Source of the DNA: Sporolactobacillus inulinus
GTDB lineage: Bacteria; Bacillota; Bacilli; Bacillales; Sporolactobacillaceae
Length of the DNA stretch: 34,630 nucleotides
NCBI RefSeq assembly: GCF_006539285.1
Contig: NZ_BJMS01000031.1
Location: 1 to 34,630 of the forward strand
Direction of reading: 5' to 3'
Positions 11,095-19,637 of the stretch are shown piece by piece. The first letter of the stretch is position 1. Each line of letters starts with the position of its first letter. The translations under genes were made by a program, and so were the position numbers. The notes below the pieces were generated by a model that made no database searches, had not been told where the DNA came from, and saw nothing but the letters and a program-made list of their open reading frames with translations.

Positions 11095-11109
11095 CAGTTA
11101 TGCTATAAT
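11095..11109 (+). promoter_or_regulatory. Extended -10 promoter for TPR gene
   Basis: TGC-TATAAT at 11101-11109. The 15 bases CAGTTATGCTATAAT are identical to the uvrB promoter at 2478-2492. No good -35 hexamer is seen. Confidence 0.6.
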
Positions 11110-11150
11110 GGTTCAGTATTTTAATAAAGGCACGGGGGAACTAGGTATTT

Positions 11151-12656
11151 ATGGATGAGAGGAACCGGACAAAGAAAGCACAGGTTATCGATTTTCGCCG
11201 CGACGGCGACCTTTTTTATCAAAAAGGGATGACCAGTTTCAGAAAAGGAGATTTTGAACGAGCACGTCACTACTTAGATCGGGCCATTCAATTCAATCCC
11301 AATGCGGTTGATTACTTATGCCGCCAAGCGGAGATTCTATCCGAATTGGAAAACTACGAATTATCGAATCGATTACTGAAAAAAGTCGTTTACGAACTCG
11401 ATTCAAACGTAACCGATTGTTATTTTTTACTTGCCAACAATTACGCCTATCTTGGTGAATTCCAAGACGCTTTAGATGAAATTCAAATCTATTTAACGGT
11501 TGAACCAAACGGGACATTCAGGCACGAAGCAGAAGACCTGTACCGGATGCTCAGTTCAGAACTTAAGGAACTGGAGGGGGACGAGAGACCTTACGTGACG
11601 GAACATGAGCGCGGGCGCTTGGCTCTGGAACATGGCCATTTTGACGAAGCAGTTCATCATTTTAAGCAGGTGATTGAGGATGAACCGGACTTTCTGGCGG
11701 CACAAAATAATCTTTCGATTGCATACTTTTCTATGGGGGATTCGGTACATGCGTTTGATGCGGTCAAGCGCGTGCTGCAGAAGGACCCGGGAAATATTCA
11801 TGCGTTGTGCAACTTGGCTACATTCTTTGATCAGCTTGGCCAGCAGAAGGAACGGGCTGCGGTTGTGGCGGTTCTAGGCCGGTTGTATCCCATTTATCCG
11901 GAGCATTGCGGCAAGCTGGGTTCTACCTATCTATTGATTGGAGAAGATCAGAAAGCATATCAATGGCTGAATGTTGCGGAGAAACGCGGCGTTCATCGCG
12001 ATCAAGTTTTTTATTATTGGACGGCACTGGCGGCTTATCGCTGCGGTAATCTGGAAAGCGCACGCAAACACTGGCGCCGTGCCGACTACTTTAGTGATAA
12101 ACCGTTTCACCCGTTTAAATACAACAAAATTCAGGATATGATGTTTGAGGCGGATGCTTCGGAAAACTTCATGGTGAAGGATCTCATCCGCAACGAATTG
12201 AAGGGTGAGGAAGAAGCCTATCGGTTGTTTGCACTCTTTTACGCAGCAGCGCATCAGATGGACGATGTACTGTCTGAATCTGCTCGGCGTGCACAGTCAT
12301 CGGAAATAAAGCGTATGGCCGTACGGATCATCAGCGAGACCCAATCCGGAGTTCGTGATGCGAACGTGCAAATCATGCGCGAAGTGGAGCAGCTTGCCGG
12401 CGGACAAAAGGAAGCGATGAAGCATCCTGAACTTTACAGGTTCTGGGCGGTGATCGACGCAATGACCACGGCTTCGGAAAGCGACATAAAGGGCTGGGCA
12501 GCCGCATTGATTTACCTCTGGAATAAAGAATGCGGCAAGGCAGTTACTCAGAAAAAAGTTGCAGAAGAAGCCGGAACAACCGTATATCGACTGCGAAAAC
12601 AAATTCATGAATTATCCTGTGCACTAAGAACGAAATGGGATACGACGCCGCAATAA
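11151..12656 (+). CDS. TPR-repeat protein with C-terminal helix-turn-helix (YvcD-like)
   Basis: A soluble protein of 501 residues. From about residue 15 to 280 it contains tandem tetratricopeptide repeats, for example FERARHYLDRAIQFNPNAVD, FDEAVHHFKQVIEDEPDFLA and SVHAFDAVKRVLQKDPGNIH. TPRs bind partner proteins. The C-terminal 60 residues (WAAALIYLWNKECGKAVTQK, then KVAEEAGTTVYRLRKQIHEL) look like a small helix-turn-helix domain of the kind that ends B. subtilis YvcD. The function is unknown. The start is the ATG at 11151 with GGGGGAA about 11 bases upstream. It has its own promoter and lies between ppaX and trxB, as yvcD precedes trxB in Bacillus. There is no signal peptide or membrane segment. 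Confidence 0.85.
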   Translation: MDERNRTKKAQVIDFRRDGDLFYQKGMTSFRKGDFERARHYLDRAIQFNPNAVDYLCRQAEILSELENYELSNRLLKKVVYELDSNVTDCYFLLANNYAYLGEFQDALDEIQIYLTVEPNGTFRHEAEDLYRMLSSELKELEGDERPYVTEHERGRLALEHGHFDEAVHHFKQVIEDEPDFLAAQNNLSIAYFSMGDSVHAFDAVKRVLQKDPGNIHALCNLATFFDQLGQQKERAAVVAVLGRLYPIYPEHCGKLGSTYLLIGEDQKAYQWLNVAEKRGVHRDQVFYYWTALAAYRCGNLESARKHWRRADYFSDKPFHPFKYNKIQDMMFEADASENFMVKDLIRNELKGEEEAYRLFALFYAAAHQMDDVLSESARRAQSSEIKRMAVRIISETQSGVRDANVQIMREVEQLAGGQKEAMKHPELYRFWAVIDAMTTASESDIKGWAAALIYLWNKECGKAVTQKKVAEEAGTTVYRLRKQIHELSCALRTKWDTTPQ

Positions 12657-12831
12657 GGCAATAACAAGATCTGAGCAATTTTCTGGACTTTGATGTCTTC
12701 ATTCTTTAGCATAGAATTATCAGACGAGTAGATAATAATTATTATAATTAAAAATTCATTTTTTAAGTAAAAAAAGAGTGGCGGTTCGCTGAGCCGATCC
12801 TAAATTCTCAATATTTTTGGCGCATTGGTAA

Positions 12832-13821
<990 letters not shown>

Positions 13822-13973
13822 GCATGTAGTCTATGCCTTTAGTCATGATGCAAAAGTGAAGTTTGTGCGTTGATTTTATCCTTGTTTAATTCTCGTGTAA
13901 TCTTTATGCAATGAAAGAAGTTTATGATAGGGATATGAGATTGACCCCCCTTTTTATATATATCAATTGATGT

Positions 13974-14009
13974 TACGGCTCGCGCAGCAAGGCGGTGCCG
14001 TATTTTTTT
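13974..14009 (+). terminator. Terminator downstream of trxB
   Basis: TACGGC (13974-13979) pairs with GCCGTA (13997-14002), followed by seven T. The loop is large (17 bases) and may fold further. It is the only terminator-like structure between trxB and rapZ, giving trxB a 3' tail of about 180 bases. Confidence 0.65.
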
Positions 14010-14124
14010 GTATCATGAATCATTTTTAAGCATCTATTGGTTTTGTAGGCGTCTATTTCATGAGCATAATCGTATGCCGGTAATTTGTCCCACCACACTG
14101 CTACCTGAATCTTTCTATTTCGAG

Positions 14125-14130
14125 TATAAT
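14125..14130 (+). promoter_or_regulatory. -10 box for the rapZ-mgfK-whiA-crh operon
   Basis: A perfect TATAAT 71 bases before the rapZ start. The -35 at the proper distance (TACCTG) is poor. An AAGGAG follows immediately, but it would lie upstream of the transcript start and probably is not a ribosome binding site. Confidence 0.45.
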
Positions 14131-14201
14131 AAGGAGTAGTGAATACGGCGCGAAACGCTCGCATGGTTCATGAAAAATTGATCGGTGGGGATGGATGCAA
14201 C

Positions 14202-15068
14202 ATGAAGGATATTCAAGTAGTCATTATAACGGGTATGTCGGGTGCGGGAAAAACAATTGCTACCCGCATTTTTGAGGACTTGGGTTACTTCTGCATCGAT
14301 AATCTGCCGCCAACCTTGCTTCCTAAATTTATTGATCTCATCGAAGATTCGGATTCTGAGAAATTGAATAAGCTGGCTCTTGTTATGGATCTGCGCGGCG
14401 GCACTTTTTTCGACTCACTGTTCGAATCGCTTGATTCATTTAGCAAGTCGGATAAAATCAAACCAAAGATTCTTTTTCTCGACGCGAAAGATGAGGTACT
14501 GGTGCATCGCTACAAAGAGACGCGGCGCTCGCACCCGCTCTCGCCGAAGAGTCGGCCTATTGAAGGGATTCGTGCTGAGCGCAAAAAGTTGGAAGAAGTC
14601 AAAGGCCTTGCGCAATACTATATAGATACAACAGATATGAAGCCGCGGGAACTTCGCGATACCATCGTTCAGGAATTTGCTAAAGAAACCGAGACGTTTC
14701 GTGTCAATCTGCTCTCATTCGGATTTAAATACGGACTGCCGATTGATGCCGATCTTGTTTTTGATGTCCGTTTTCTTCCAAATCCCTATTATGTGAAGCA
14801 TATGCGTGAACGAACAGGGCTGGATGCCGATATCTCTGAGTATGTACTGAAATGGTCGGAGACGAAGCAGTTCCTGACGAAACTTATGGATCTGCTTCAA
14901 TTCATGATTCCGCAGTACAAGCGCGAAGGCAAGGGACAGCTGGTGATTGCGATCGGCTGTACGGGCGGCAAACACCGGTCGGTTGCACTGACCGAATGGA
15001 TTGCCAAAAAACTTTCCGGAGACTTCCCGACCAATGTGTCGCACCGGGATATGGAGAGAGGATCATAA
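14202..15068 (+). CDS. rapZ: RNase adapter / nucleotide-binding protein RapZ (YvcJ)
   Basis: A P-loop protein of 288 residues. In E. coli RapZ guides RNase E to the small RNA GlmZ. The Bacillus homologue YvcJ binds and hydrolyses nucleotides and affects competence, and its RNA role is unproven. Walker A GMSGAGKT is at residues 11-18. The conserved [29 protein letters not shown] and the C-terminal [15 protein letters not shown] are all present. The ATG at 14202, after GGTGGGG, gives the family N-terminus. A GTG at 14139 is too close to AAGGAG, and an ATG at 14163 would add 13 unusual residues. It is the first gene of the conserved rapZ-mgfK-whiA-crh cluster. Confidence 0.96.
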   Translation: MKDIQVVIITGMSGAGKTIATRIFEDLGYFCIDNLPPTLLPKFIDLIEDSDSEKLNKLALVMDLRGGTFFDSLFESLDSFSKSDKIKPKILFLDAKDEVLVHRYKETRRSHPLSPKSRPIEGIRAERKKLEEVKGLAQYYIDTTDMKPRELRDTIVQEFAKETETFRVNLLSFGFKYGLPIDADLVFDVRFLPNPYYVKHMRERTGLDADISEYVLKWSETKQFLTKLMDLLQFMIPQYKREGKGQLVIAIGCTGGKHRSVALTEWIAKKLSGDFPTNVSHRDMERGS

Positions 15069-15073
15069 TTCGA

Positions 15074-16036
15074 ATGACAGAGCGAAAAAAAATTGTTGCG
15101 ATCGGCGGCGGTACCGGTCTTCCGGCTGTACTTCGCGGATTGAAAAAGTATCCGGTGGATATCACTGCGATCGTGACTGTTGCGGATGACGGAGGCAGTA
15201 GCGGGAAACTGAGAAACGAACTGCAGATCCCCCCTCCCGGCGATATTCGCAATGTCCTTGTTTCCTTGTCGGATGTTGAACCCATGTTTCAGCAGCTCCT
15301 TCAGCATCGTTTCAAAACCGGCAGTGGACTTAACGGCCATTCCTTAGGCAATCTCTTGATTGCTGCACTGACGTCGATTACTGGAGACTTTGTAAAAGGT
15401 GTGCGCGAGTTGAGCCGTATTCTCAATGTGCACGGTCAAGTGCTGCCTGCAGCCGATCAGATGATAGCTCTTGGCGCATTGATGAGTGACGGAAGCATTG
15501 TTGAAGGTGAATCACAAATTACCGAAGCAAACAAGAAAATTGAACATGTATTTATTAAACCGGCGGATATTCATCCGCTTCCGGAAAGTATTCGCGCCAT
15601 TCGTGAAGCGGAAATGATTACGTTCGGTCCGGGCAGCTTATTTACGAGCGTGATCCCCAATCTGCTTGTTCCGGATTTGGCTGAGGAAATTGTACGTTCA
15701 AAGGCACGCAAGGTTTATGTGTGCAACGTGATGACGCAAAAAGGAGAAACCGACCATTTTACCGCGTCGCAGCATATTAAGGCCATTCATCGTCATGTGC
15801 CGTCGCTGTCCATCGATACAATCATCGTCAACAGCCGGCCGATTAAAGTTGATTTGTTGAAGCGCTATGCAGCTGAGGATTCGGAACCGGTACAAATTGA
15901 CTGGAGAGAATTAAATGATCTCGGGATCAACATCATTCATGCACCGCTGATTAAAACAGTCGGCGGTGTCGTCCGTCATGACGAGGCAATGGTTGGACGC
16001 ATGCTCATGTCTTTAACCATGGAGAAAAAAGTGTAA
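15074..16036 (+). CDS. mgfK: Gluconeogenesis factor YvcK (MgfK)
   Basis: A protein of 320 residues related to CofD/UPF0052 that binds UDP-sugars and is needed for normal morphology and growth on gluconeogenic carbon sources in B. subtilis. The nucleotide-binding N-terminus [20 protein letters not shown] is followed by [31 protein letters not shown] and [14 protein letters not shown], all typical of the family. The frame is open upstream into rapZ, but the ATG at 15074, 5 bases after the rapZ stop, gives the family start. GAGAGGA about 12 bases before it, inside rapZ, is the probable ribosome binding site. It is tightly coupled to rapZ and whiA. Confidence 0.95.
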   Translation: MTERKKIVAIGGGTGLPAVLRGLKKYPVDITAIVTVADDGGSSGKLRNELQIPPPGDIRNVLVSLSDVEPMFQQLLQHRFKTGSGLNGHSLGNLLIAALTSITGDFVKGVRELSRILNVHGQVLPAADQMIALGALMSDGSIVEGESQITEANKKIEHVFIKPADIHPLPESIRAIREAEMITFGPGSLFTSVIPNLLVPDLAEEIVRSKARKVYVCNVMTQKGETDHFTASQHIKAIHRHVPSLSIDTIIVNSRPIKVDLLKRYAAEDSEPVQIDWRELNDLGINIIHAPLIKTVGGVVRHDEAMVGRMLMSLTMEKKV

Positions 16037-16053
16037 GATTTGGAGGTATGGGC

Positions 16054-16992
16054 ATGTCATTTGCCGCTGAAACCAAAAAAGAATTAACCATGCTTGAGGT
16101 GGATGACTGCTGCGCCCGTGCCGAACTTGCGGCACTGACGCGCATGAACGGATTTATCTCGATCCGTAATAAGCGAATTGAACTCGATATCGCAACGGAG
16201 AATGCGGCTATTTCTCGCCGCATTTTTCGCTTAATCAAGCAGGTGTATCATTATAAAGTTGAAATTCTTGTGCGCAGAAAGATGCGGCTGAAAAAGAATA
16301 ATGTTTATATTGTTCGGCTGAAAGAGTCGGCGCGTTCCTTTCTTGAAAATCTGAAAATCATTGATGACACTGGACAGTTCACGCGTGAAATTGCGCTTGA
16401 CCTCGTTGAAAAGACGTGCTGCAAGCGTGCGTATCTGCGCGGCTCCTTTCTGGCCGGCGGATCGCTGAATCATCCGGAATCTTCCTATCACCTTGAAATC
16501 TTTTCAAATTATGAAGAATATACGTATTCTTTGGCTAAACTGATGAATACGTTCAATCTTAATGTCAAAATATTACCGAGAAAGAACGGATACATCATCT
16601 ACATGAAAGAGGGCGAAAAAATCACCGATTTTCTGAGCATTATCGGCGCAAACAAGGCCTTGTTTTATTTCGAAGATATCCGTATTGTCAAAGATATGCG
16701 CAACTCAGTGAACCGGCTGGTCAATTGTGAGACCGCCAACCTCAATAAAACCGTAACTGCTGCGATGCGACAAATGGAAAACATTCGTCTCATCGAGAGA
16801 AGCATCGGTTTGGATGAATTGCCGGATAAATTGCGTGAGATTGCCGAGATCCGCTTGAAAAATCCAGACATTACATTAAAAGAACTCGGAGAAATGGTGA
16901 ACGGCGAACCAATCAGCAAATCCGGGATTAATCACCGCTTTCGCAAAATTGACGCGATTGCCAATCGGATCCGACAAGGTCAAAACGTTTAA
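16054..16992 (+). CDS. whiA: WhiA DNA-binding protein
   Basis: A protein of 312 residues found across Gram-positive bacteria. In Streptomyces it is a sporulation transcription factor. In B. subtilis it binds DNA, influences cell division and chromosome segregation, and is not a classic regulator. The N-terminal two-thirds resembles a degenerate LAGLIDADG homing-endonuclease fold ([25 protein letters not shown]), and the C-terminus carries a helix-turn-helix ([17 protein letters not shown] region, then [12 protein letters not shown]). GGAGG at 16042-16046 stands 7 bases before the ATG at 16054 but only 1 base before the ATG at 16048, so the later ATG is used. It lies 17 bases after mgfK. Confidence 0.95.
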   Translation: MSFAAETKKELTMLEVDDCCARAELAALTRMNGFISIRNKRIELDIATENAAISRRIFRLIKQVYHYKVEILVRRKMRLKKNNVYIVRLKESARSFLENLKIIDDTGQFTREIALDLVEKTCCKRAYLRGSFLAGGSLNHPESSYHLEIFSNYEEYTYSLAKLMNTFNLNVKILPRKNGYIIYMKEGEKITDFLSIIGANKALFYFEDIRIVKDMRNSVNRLVNCETANLNKTVTAAMRQMENIRLIERSIGLDELPDKLREIAEIRLKNPDITLKELGEMVNGEPISKSGINHRFRKIDAIANRIRQGQNV

Positions 16993-17027
16993 GCGCCGTC
17001 ATTTTCATGAAGGGAGGCAATCCGCGA

Positions 17028-17297
17028 TTGCTGACAAAGAGAGTGACGATCGGGCTTGAAGAAGGCCTTCAGGCGCGTCCTGCGGCACGATTTGTTCAAC
17101 AGGCTAGCGCGTATCAATCACAGCTGATGATTGAGCGAAACGGTCATGTTGCCAACATGAAAAGCATCATGGGCGTGATGAGCATGGCTCCGGCCTGCGG
17201 CGAACAGCTGCTTCTGAAAGCGGAAGGCAGCGATGCAGAGGAAGCACTGAAGACCCTTGCAGCACTTGTTGAAGAAGGAAAAACGATGATTAAATGA
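17028..17297 (+). CDS. crh: Catabolite repression HPr-like protein Crh
   Basis: A paralogue of HPr with 89 residues that works only in regulation. It lacks the phosphotransfer histidine: the site reads GLQARPA, with Gln at position 15. It keeps Ser46 (NMKSIMG), the HPrK target. P-Ser46-Crh is a CcpA corepressor. The TTG at 17028 is chosen as the start: GGGAGG ends 10 bases upstream, and this start alone puts Gln and Ser at the canonical positions 15 and 46. The ATG at 17007 would lie upstream of that site and add 7 residues. It is last in the rapZ operon and is followed by a terminator shared with convergent clpP. Confidence 0.95.
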   Translation: MLTKRVTIGLEEGLQARPAARFVQQASAYQSQLMIERNGHVANMKSIMGVMSMAPACGEQLLLKAEGSDAEEALKTLAALVEEGKTMIK

Positions 17298-17304
17298 GAA
17301 CGCA

Positions 17305-17336
17305 AAAAAGATCGGAGCATGTGCCCCGATCTTTTT
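17305..17336. terminator. Bidirectional terminator between crh and clpP
   Basis: An 11-bp stem, AAAAAGATCGG/CCGATCTTTTT, with a 10-base loop. The A-run and T-run at either end allow termination from both strands of this convergent pair. Confidence 0.9.
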
Positions 17337-17347
17337 CTTCTTGCTGC

Positions 17348-17932
17348 TTATTTTGCTGTGGTCAGTATTTCGTCAATTAACCCGTATTTCTTTGCGTCTT
17401 CAGCAGACATGAAGTTGTCGCGGTCGGTGTCGCGAGCAATCACATCATAAGGCTGACCGGTACGTTCTGCGTAGATATGGTTCAGCTTTTCGCGAATACT
17501 GATAATCCGTTTTGCGTGAATTTCCATATCCGCCGCCTGTCCCTGCATGCCGCCCAGCGGCTGGTGAATCATAATTTCACTGTTCGGCAGAGCATAGCGC
17601 TTGCCGATTTCTCCGGCTGTTAAGAGGAAGCTGCCCATTGAAGCAGCCATTCCGATACAGATGGTCGATACCTTCGGCTTGATGTATTGCATCGTATCAA
17701 AGATGGCCATTCCCGCGGTGATGGAACCTCCGGGACTATTAATGTAAATCGAAATGTCTTTTTCTGAATCCTCGGCCGCCAAGAAAAGCAGCTGTGCAAC
17801 AACAGCGTTGGCAACATTATCGTCAATCGCTGAGCCGAGCATGATGATGCGGTCTTTCAATAACCGTGAGTAGATGTCATACGCGCGTTCGCCGCGATTT
17901 GTCTGCTCAATGACTGTAGGTATTAAAGGCAT
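17348..17932 (-). CDS. clpP: ATP-dependent Clp protease proteolytic subunit
   Basis: The tetradecameric serine protease core that degrades substrates unfolded by ClpX, ClpC or ClpE. The product has 194 residues. The catalytic triad falls at canonical positions: Ser98 in GMAASMGSF, His123 in IMIHQPLGG and Asp172 in DTDRDNF. The start ATG is preceded by AAAGGGGG about 7 bases upstream on the minus strand. It is transcribed alone toward crh. A perfect-spacing sigma-A promoter overlapped by a CtsR heptad repeat lies 55-84 bases upstream, so class III heat-shock control is expected. ClpP is central to competence, sporulation and stress control in Bacillales. Confidence 0.98.
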   Translation of the reverse strand: MPLIPTVIEQTNRGERAYDIYSRLLKDRIIMLGSAIDDNVANAVVAQLLFLAAEDSEKDISIYINSPGGSITAGMAIFDTMQYIKPKVSTICIGMAASMGSFLLTAGEIGKRYALPNSEIMIHQPLGGMQGQAADMEIHAKRIISIREKLNHIYAERTGQPYDVIARDTDRDNFMSAEDAKKYGLIDEILTTAK

Positions 17933-17986
17933 TGAACGAACCCCCTTTTTCCATTGAGAAAGTTATTTTTCCCTTTACCACCATCA

Positions 17987-18016
17987 ATAATACTCTAAAG
18001 GTCAACATAGGTCAAA
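17987..18016 (-). promoter_or_regulatory. clpP promoter with CtsR operator
   Basis: On the minus strand TTGACC (18010-18015), a 17-base spacer and TATTAT (17987-17992) form a strong sigma-A promoter. On the plus strand GGTCAAC-ATA-GGTCAAA (18000-18016) is the tandem heptad recognised by CtsR, differing from the consensus at one base. It covers the -35 and spacer, so CtsR would block RNA polymerase until heat or protein stress. Confidence 0.92.
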
Positions 18017-18121
18017 TTTAATGAACGGCAATTTGAGCTTGTTTTTAGAAATGCATGACTAAGGAGAAGCATTCACTCATTAATATTAGATAGGCGAGCT
18101 TTCTCGTCCTGCTGGATAAAT

Positions 18122-18150
18122 AAAAAAGATCGGGCAAAATACGCCCGGTC
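18122..18150 (-). terminator. Minus-strand terminator between tRNA-Arg and clpP
   Basis: On the minus strand GACCGGGC/GCCCGATC (18143-18150 with 18128-18135) forms an 8-bp stem with one G-U pair, followed by six T. It is a second terminator after that of tRNA-Arg and would shield clpP from read-through, or end an unrecognised short transcript. Confidence 0.75.
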
Positions 18151-18211
18151 TAATCTCCAACCACGTGTGAGGGGCCCGTGTCTTTTCGGTGCCGAATCAT
18201 CGCTGCGGGGT

Positions 18212-18239
18212 CTCGCATCAACAGGGTGCGACCGCGAGC
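18212..18239 (-). repeat. Dispersed GC-rich intergenic repeat, copy 2
   Basis: The minus strand of 18212-18231 matches 75-94 at 19 of 20 bases (TCGC[A/G]CCCTGTTGATGCGAG). The flanking GACCCCGCAG also occurs beside the copy near 28460-28470. It sits in a gene-free interval between two minus-strand terminators. Confidence 0.6.
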
Positions 18240-18315
18240 GCACCGGATTGACCCGATCCACCAACCGATAAGTGCGGATCCTCTTGATCCCGGGTGTGCC
18301 TACTTTCTTTACCTG

Positions 18316-18346
18316 TAAAAAAAGACCAGCCATTTGGCTGATCTTT
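18316..18346 (-). terminator. Terminator of tRNA-Arg
   Basis: On the minus strand AAAGATCAGCC, the loop AAAT and GGCTGGTCTTT form an 11-bp stem with one G-U pair, followed by a T-run, starting 9 bases after the tRNA 3' end. Confidence 0.88.
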
Positions 18347-18354
18347 TGTCGCAA

Positions 18355-18427
18355 TGCGCTCGAAGGGAGTCGAACCCCCGACACATGGTACCGGAAACCA
18401 TTGCTCTATCCACTGAGCTACGAGCGC
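18355..18427 (-). tRNA. tRNA-Arg (anticodon CCG)
   Basis: A 73-base cloverleaf on the minus strand. The acceptor stem is GCGCTCG/CGAGCGC with discriminator A, and the D arm is GCTC-AGTGGATA-GAGC. The anticodon stem ATGGT/ACCAT has the loop TTCCGGT, anticodon CCG. The T arm is GGGGG-TTCGACT-CCCTT, with two G-U pairs at its base. CCA is not encoded. It has its own promoter and terminator and decodes the Arg codon CGG. Confidence 0.95.
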
Positions 18428-18454
18428 ATATCATTCATTCACTGACATTTGTCT

Positions 18455-18483
18455 ATTCTAAGCGATTTGGTTAATTTTTGCAA
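18455..18483 (-). promoter_or_regulatory. Promoter of tRNA-Arg
   Basis: On the minus strand TTGCAA (18478-18483), a 17-base spacer and TAGAAT (18455-18460). The expected transcript start is about 20 bases before the mature tRNA. Confidence 0.75.
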
Positions 18484-18624
18484 GCATTATTTTTCGTTTA
18501 TCCTTTCACGATCGAATAATCACGAATCACGCCATTGAAGACTTCGTTCTTTATCGATTCAAATAGGTCACACGAACACTTAGAATTTGCATCAGCACAA
18601 TCCGACTGCGGGCTTACTGCCCAA

Positions 18625-18691
18625 ATTTAGGTGAAAAGTCTAAAATTAGGTATTCTCATTAGGGCAACAGGCTACTTCGGTTCATAGGCTA
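18625..18691 (+). promoter_or_regulatory. Sigma-K -10 with GerE boxes upstream of cotD-like gene
   Basis: CATAGGCTA (18683-18691) matches the sigma-K -10 consensus CATA-N3-TA exactly. AATTAGGTATTC (18644-18655) fits the GerE consensus RWWTRGGYNNYY at every position. A weaker copy (ATTTAGGTGAAA, 18625-18636) precedes it by 19 bases. The sigma-K -35 AC is present only at a slightly short spacing, which would suit GerE activation. Late mother-cell expression is inferred. Confidence 0.7.
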
Positions 18692-18726
18692 TAAGTGTAC
18701 TTCGATGATGAGGAGGAAAAACAACT

Positions 18727-19215
18727 ATGGAAGTTACACCTTATTCAAATCAAAACCTGCCGAACATGGGCAATCTTGGTCCCGCCGGAAACATGGGAAA
18801 TGTAGGGAATATGGGCAACATCAGCAATTCGGCGGCTGCACCAAAACCGGATTTTAAGCCGGATTTCAAACCGAGTTTTAAACCTGGATTTAAGCCGGTA
18901 GGAAAAGGGAAAGGAAAAGGCGCTTATCCGATGGCAGGGGCGAAAGCAGGTGCCGCACCGGGAAAAACAATTGAAAATACACTGAATTGCCCGCCTACCT
19001 CGGGCGGAACGGTTTATGATCCGATGACGGTCAATGTTCAGCACATTTTCAAACCGGTTATTGTTCGCCATATTCACCGTCTGCATACCGTTCGAAAAAC
19101 GCACTATGTCTTTGAACATCAGCACTTCTATCCGCACACAATGTCGGAAACCTGTGATGAGAAACACTACAATGTACAGTGCGGCAAACCATGCTTCCCT
19201 GCACCGCATTGCTGA
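18727..19215 (+). CDS. CotD-like spore coat protein with repetitive N-terminus
   Basis: A protein of 162 residues. Residues about 95-162 match the CotD inner-coat family: YDPMTVNVQHIFKPVIVRHI, then HRLHTVRKTHYVFEHQHFYP and GKPCFPAPHC, rich in His, Tyr, Phe and Cys. The N-terminal part is unlike the short B. subtilis CotD (75 residues). It has Asn/Gly/Met-rich repeats (GNMGNVGNMGN, about 12-34), four KPxF units (39-57), then a Gly/Lys/Ala linker (GKGKGKGAYPMAGAKAGAA). Low complexity and Lys/Tyr content suit cross-linking in the coat, which is inference. GAGGAGG lies 10 bases before the ATG. The sigma-K/GerE signals upstream and a perfect terminator downstream make it a single late sporulation gene. 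Confidence 0.85.
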   Translation: MEVTPYSNQNLPNMGNLGPAGNMGNVGNMGNISNSAAAPKPDFKPDFKPSFKPGFKPVGKGKGKGAYPMAGAKAGAAPGKTIENTLNCPPTSGGTVYDPMTVNVQHIFKPVIVRHIHRLHTVRKTHYVFEHQHFYPHTMSETCDEKHYNVQCGKPCFPAPHC

Positions 19216-19239
19216 TTGAAAGTTAGCTTCATCACGGAT

Positions 19240-19273
19240 AAGCTTCTTGTACCTCGTACAAGAAGCTTTTTTT
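19240..19273 (+). terminator. Terminator of cotD-like gene
   Basis: A perfect 13-bp stem, AAGCTTCTTGTAC/GTACAAGAAGCTT, with the loop CTC, followed by a T-run. Confidence 0.95.
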
Positions 19274-19387
19274 GCGTGCGCCCGGCATGGACGACAGCTA
19301 GGCGGTCCCTGTTTGATGTAGCGACAGAACCGACTTTATTACTAAATGATCAGCGACCTGTTTTTCTCGTGGACAGTGATTATTCGT

Positions 19388-19416
19388 TTGTGTTCTTCAA
19401 GCGCAGCATGTATTAT
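19388..19416 (+). promoter_or_regulatory. Possible promoter of corA
   Basis: TTGTGT (19388-19393), a 17-base spacer and TATTAT (19411-19416). If used, it gives corA a leader of about 215 bases. The -35 matches TTGACA only at its first three bases. Confidence 0.45.
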
Positions 19417-19420
19417 AGAA

Positions 19421-19637
19421 CGTGGCGGTATACCGCTGCGCGGAACTCGTGCAGCAAATTTTATTGTCTTGCCGAAGGAAGTGATTGTTCGATGAGTTCT
19501 GATGGTTCGAGTCCAAAGCCTGATCCCGGTCATTGGCAGGAGGAAGTTTATATAGCATCAAATGCTCCCCGGGCAATCAGCATTCCCGGCGAACGGATAA
19601 CTGTGTAGGCTTCCTCTGAATTAAGAGGAGGTGCACC
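19421..19637 (+). promoter_or_regulatory. Long corA leader with a hairpin over the ribosome binding site
   Basis: The leader contains CGCAGC/GCTGCG (19402-19407, 19435-19440), the palindrome GCGGTATACCGC (19425-19436) and, right before the gene, TCCTCT (19612-19617) complementary to AGAGGA (19624-19629). The latter is the 5' part of the corA Shine-Dalgarno AGAGGAGG. No M-box or c-di-AMP riboswitch consensus could be recognised. The stem is visible; a regulatory role is inferred. Confidence 0.4.

Noticed and set aside
14852-15073. N-terminal extension of mgfK into rapZ
   Set aside because: The extended residues are an out-of-frame reading of rapZ. The family start is the ATG at 15074.
18073-18384. 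Minus-strand ORF over the tRNA and repeat
   Set aside because: It would run through a tRNA gene, two terminators and a dispersed repeat.
18745-19209. Minus-strand frame of 154 codons opposite the CotD-like gene
   Set aside because: It mirrors the repeats of the sense gene, while the sense strand has promoter, ribosome binding site, family similarity and terminator.
19216-19608. Plus-strand ORF between cotD and corA
   Set aside because: It begins before the cotD terminator hairpin and translates it, and no family is recognised. A sub-frame from 19491 lacks conserved features.
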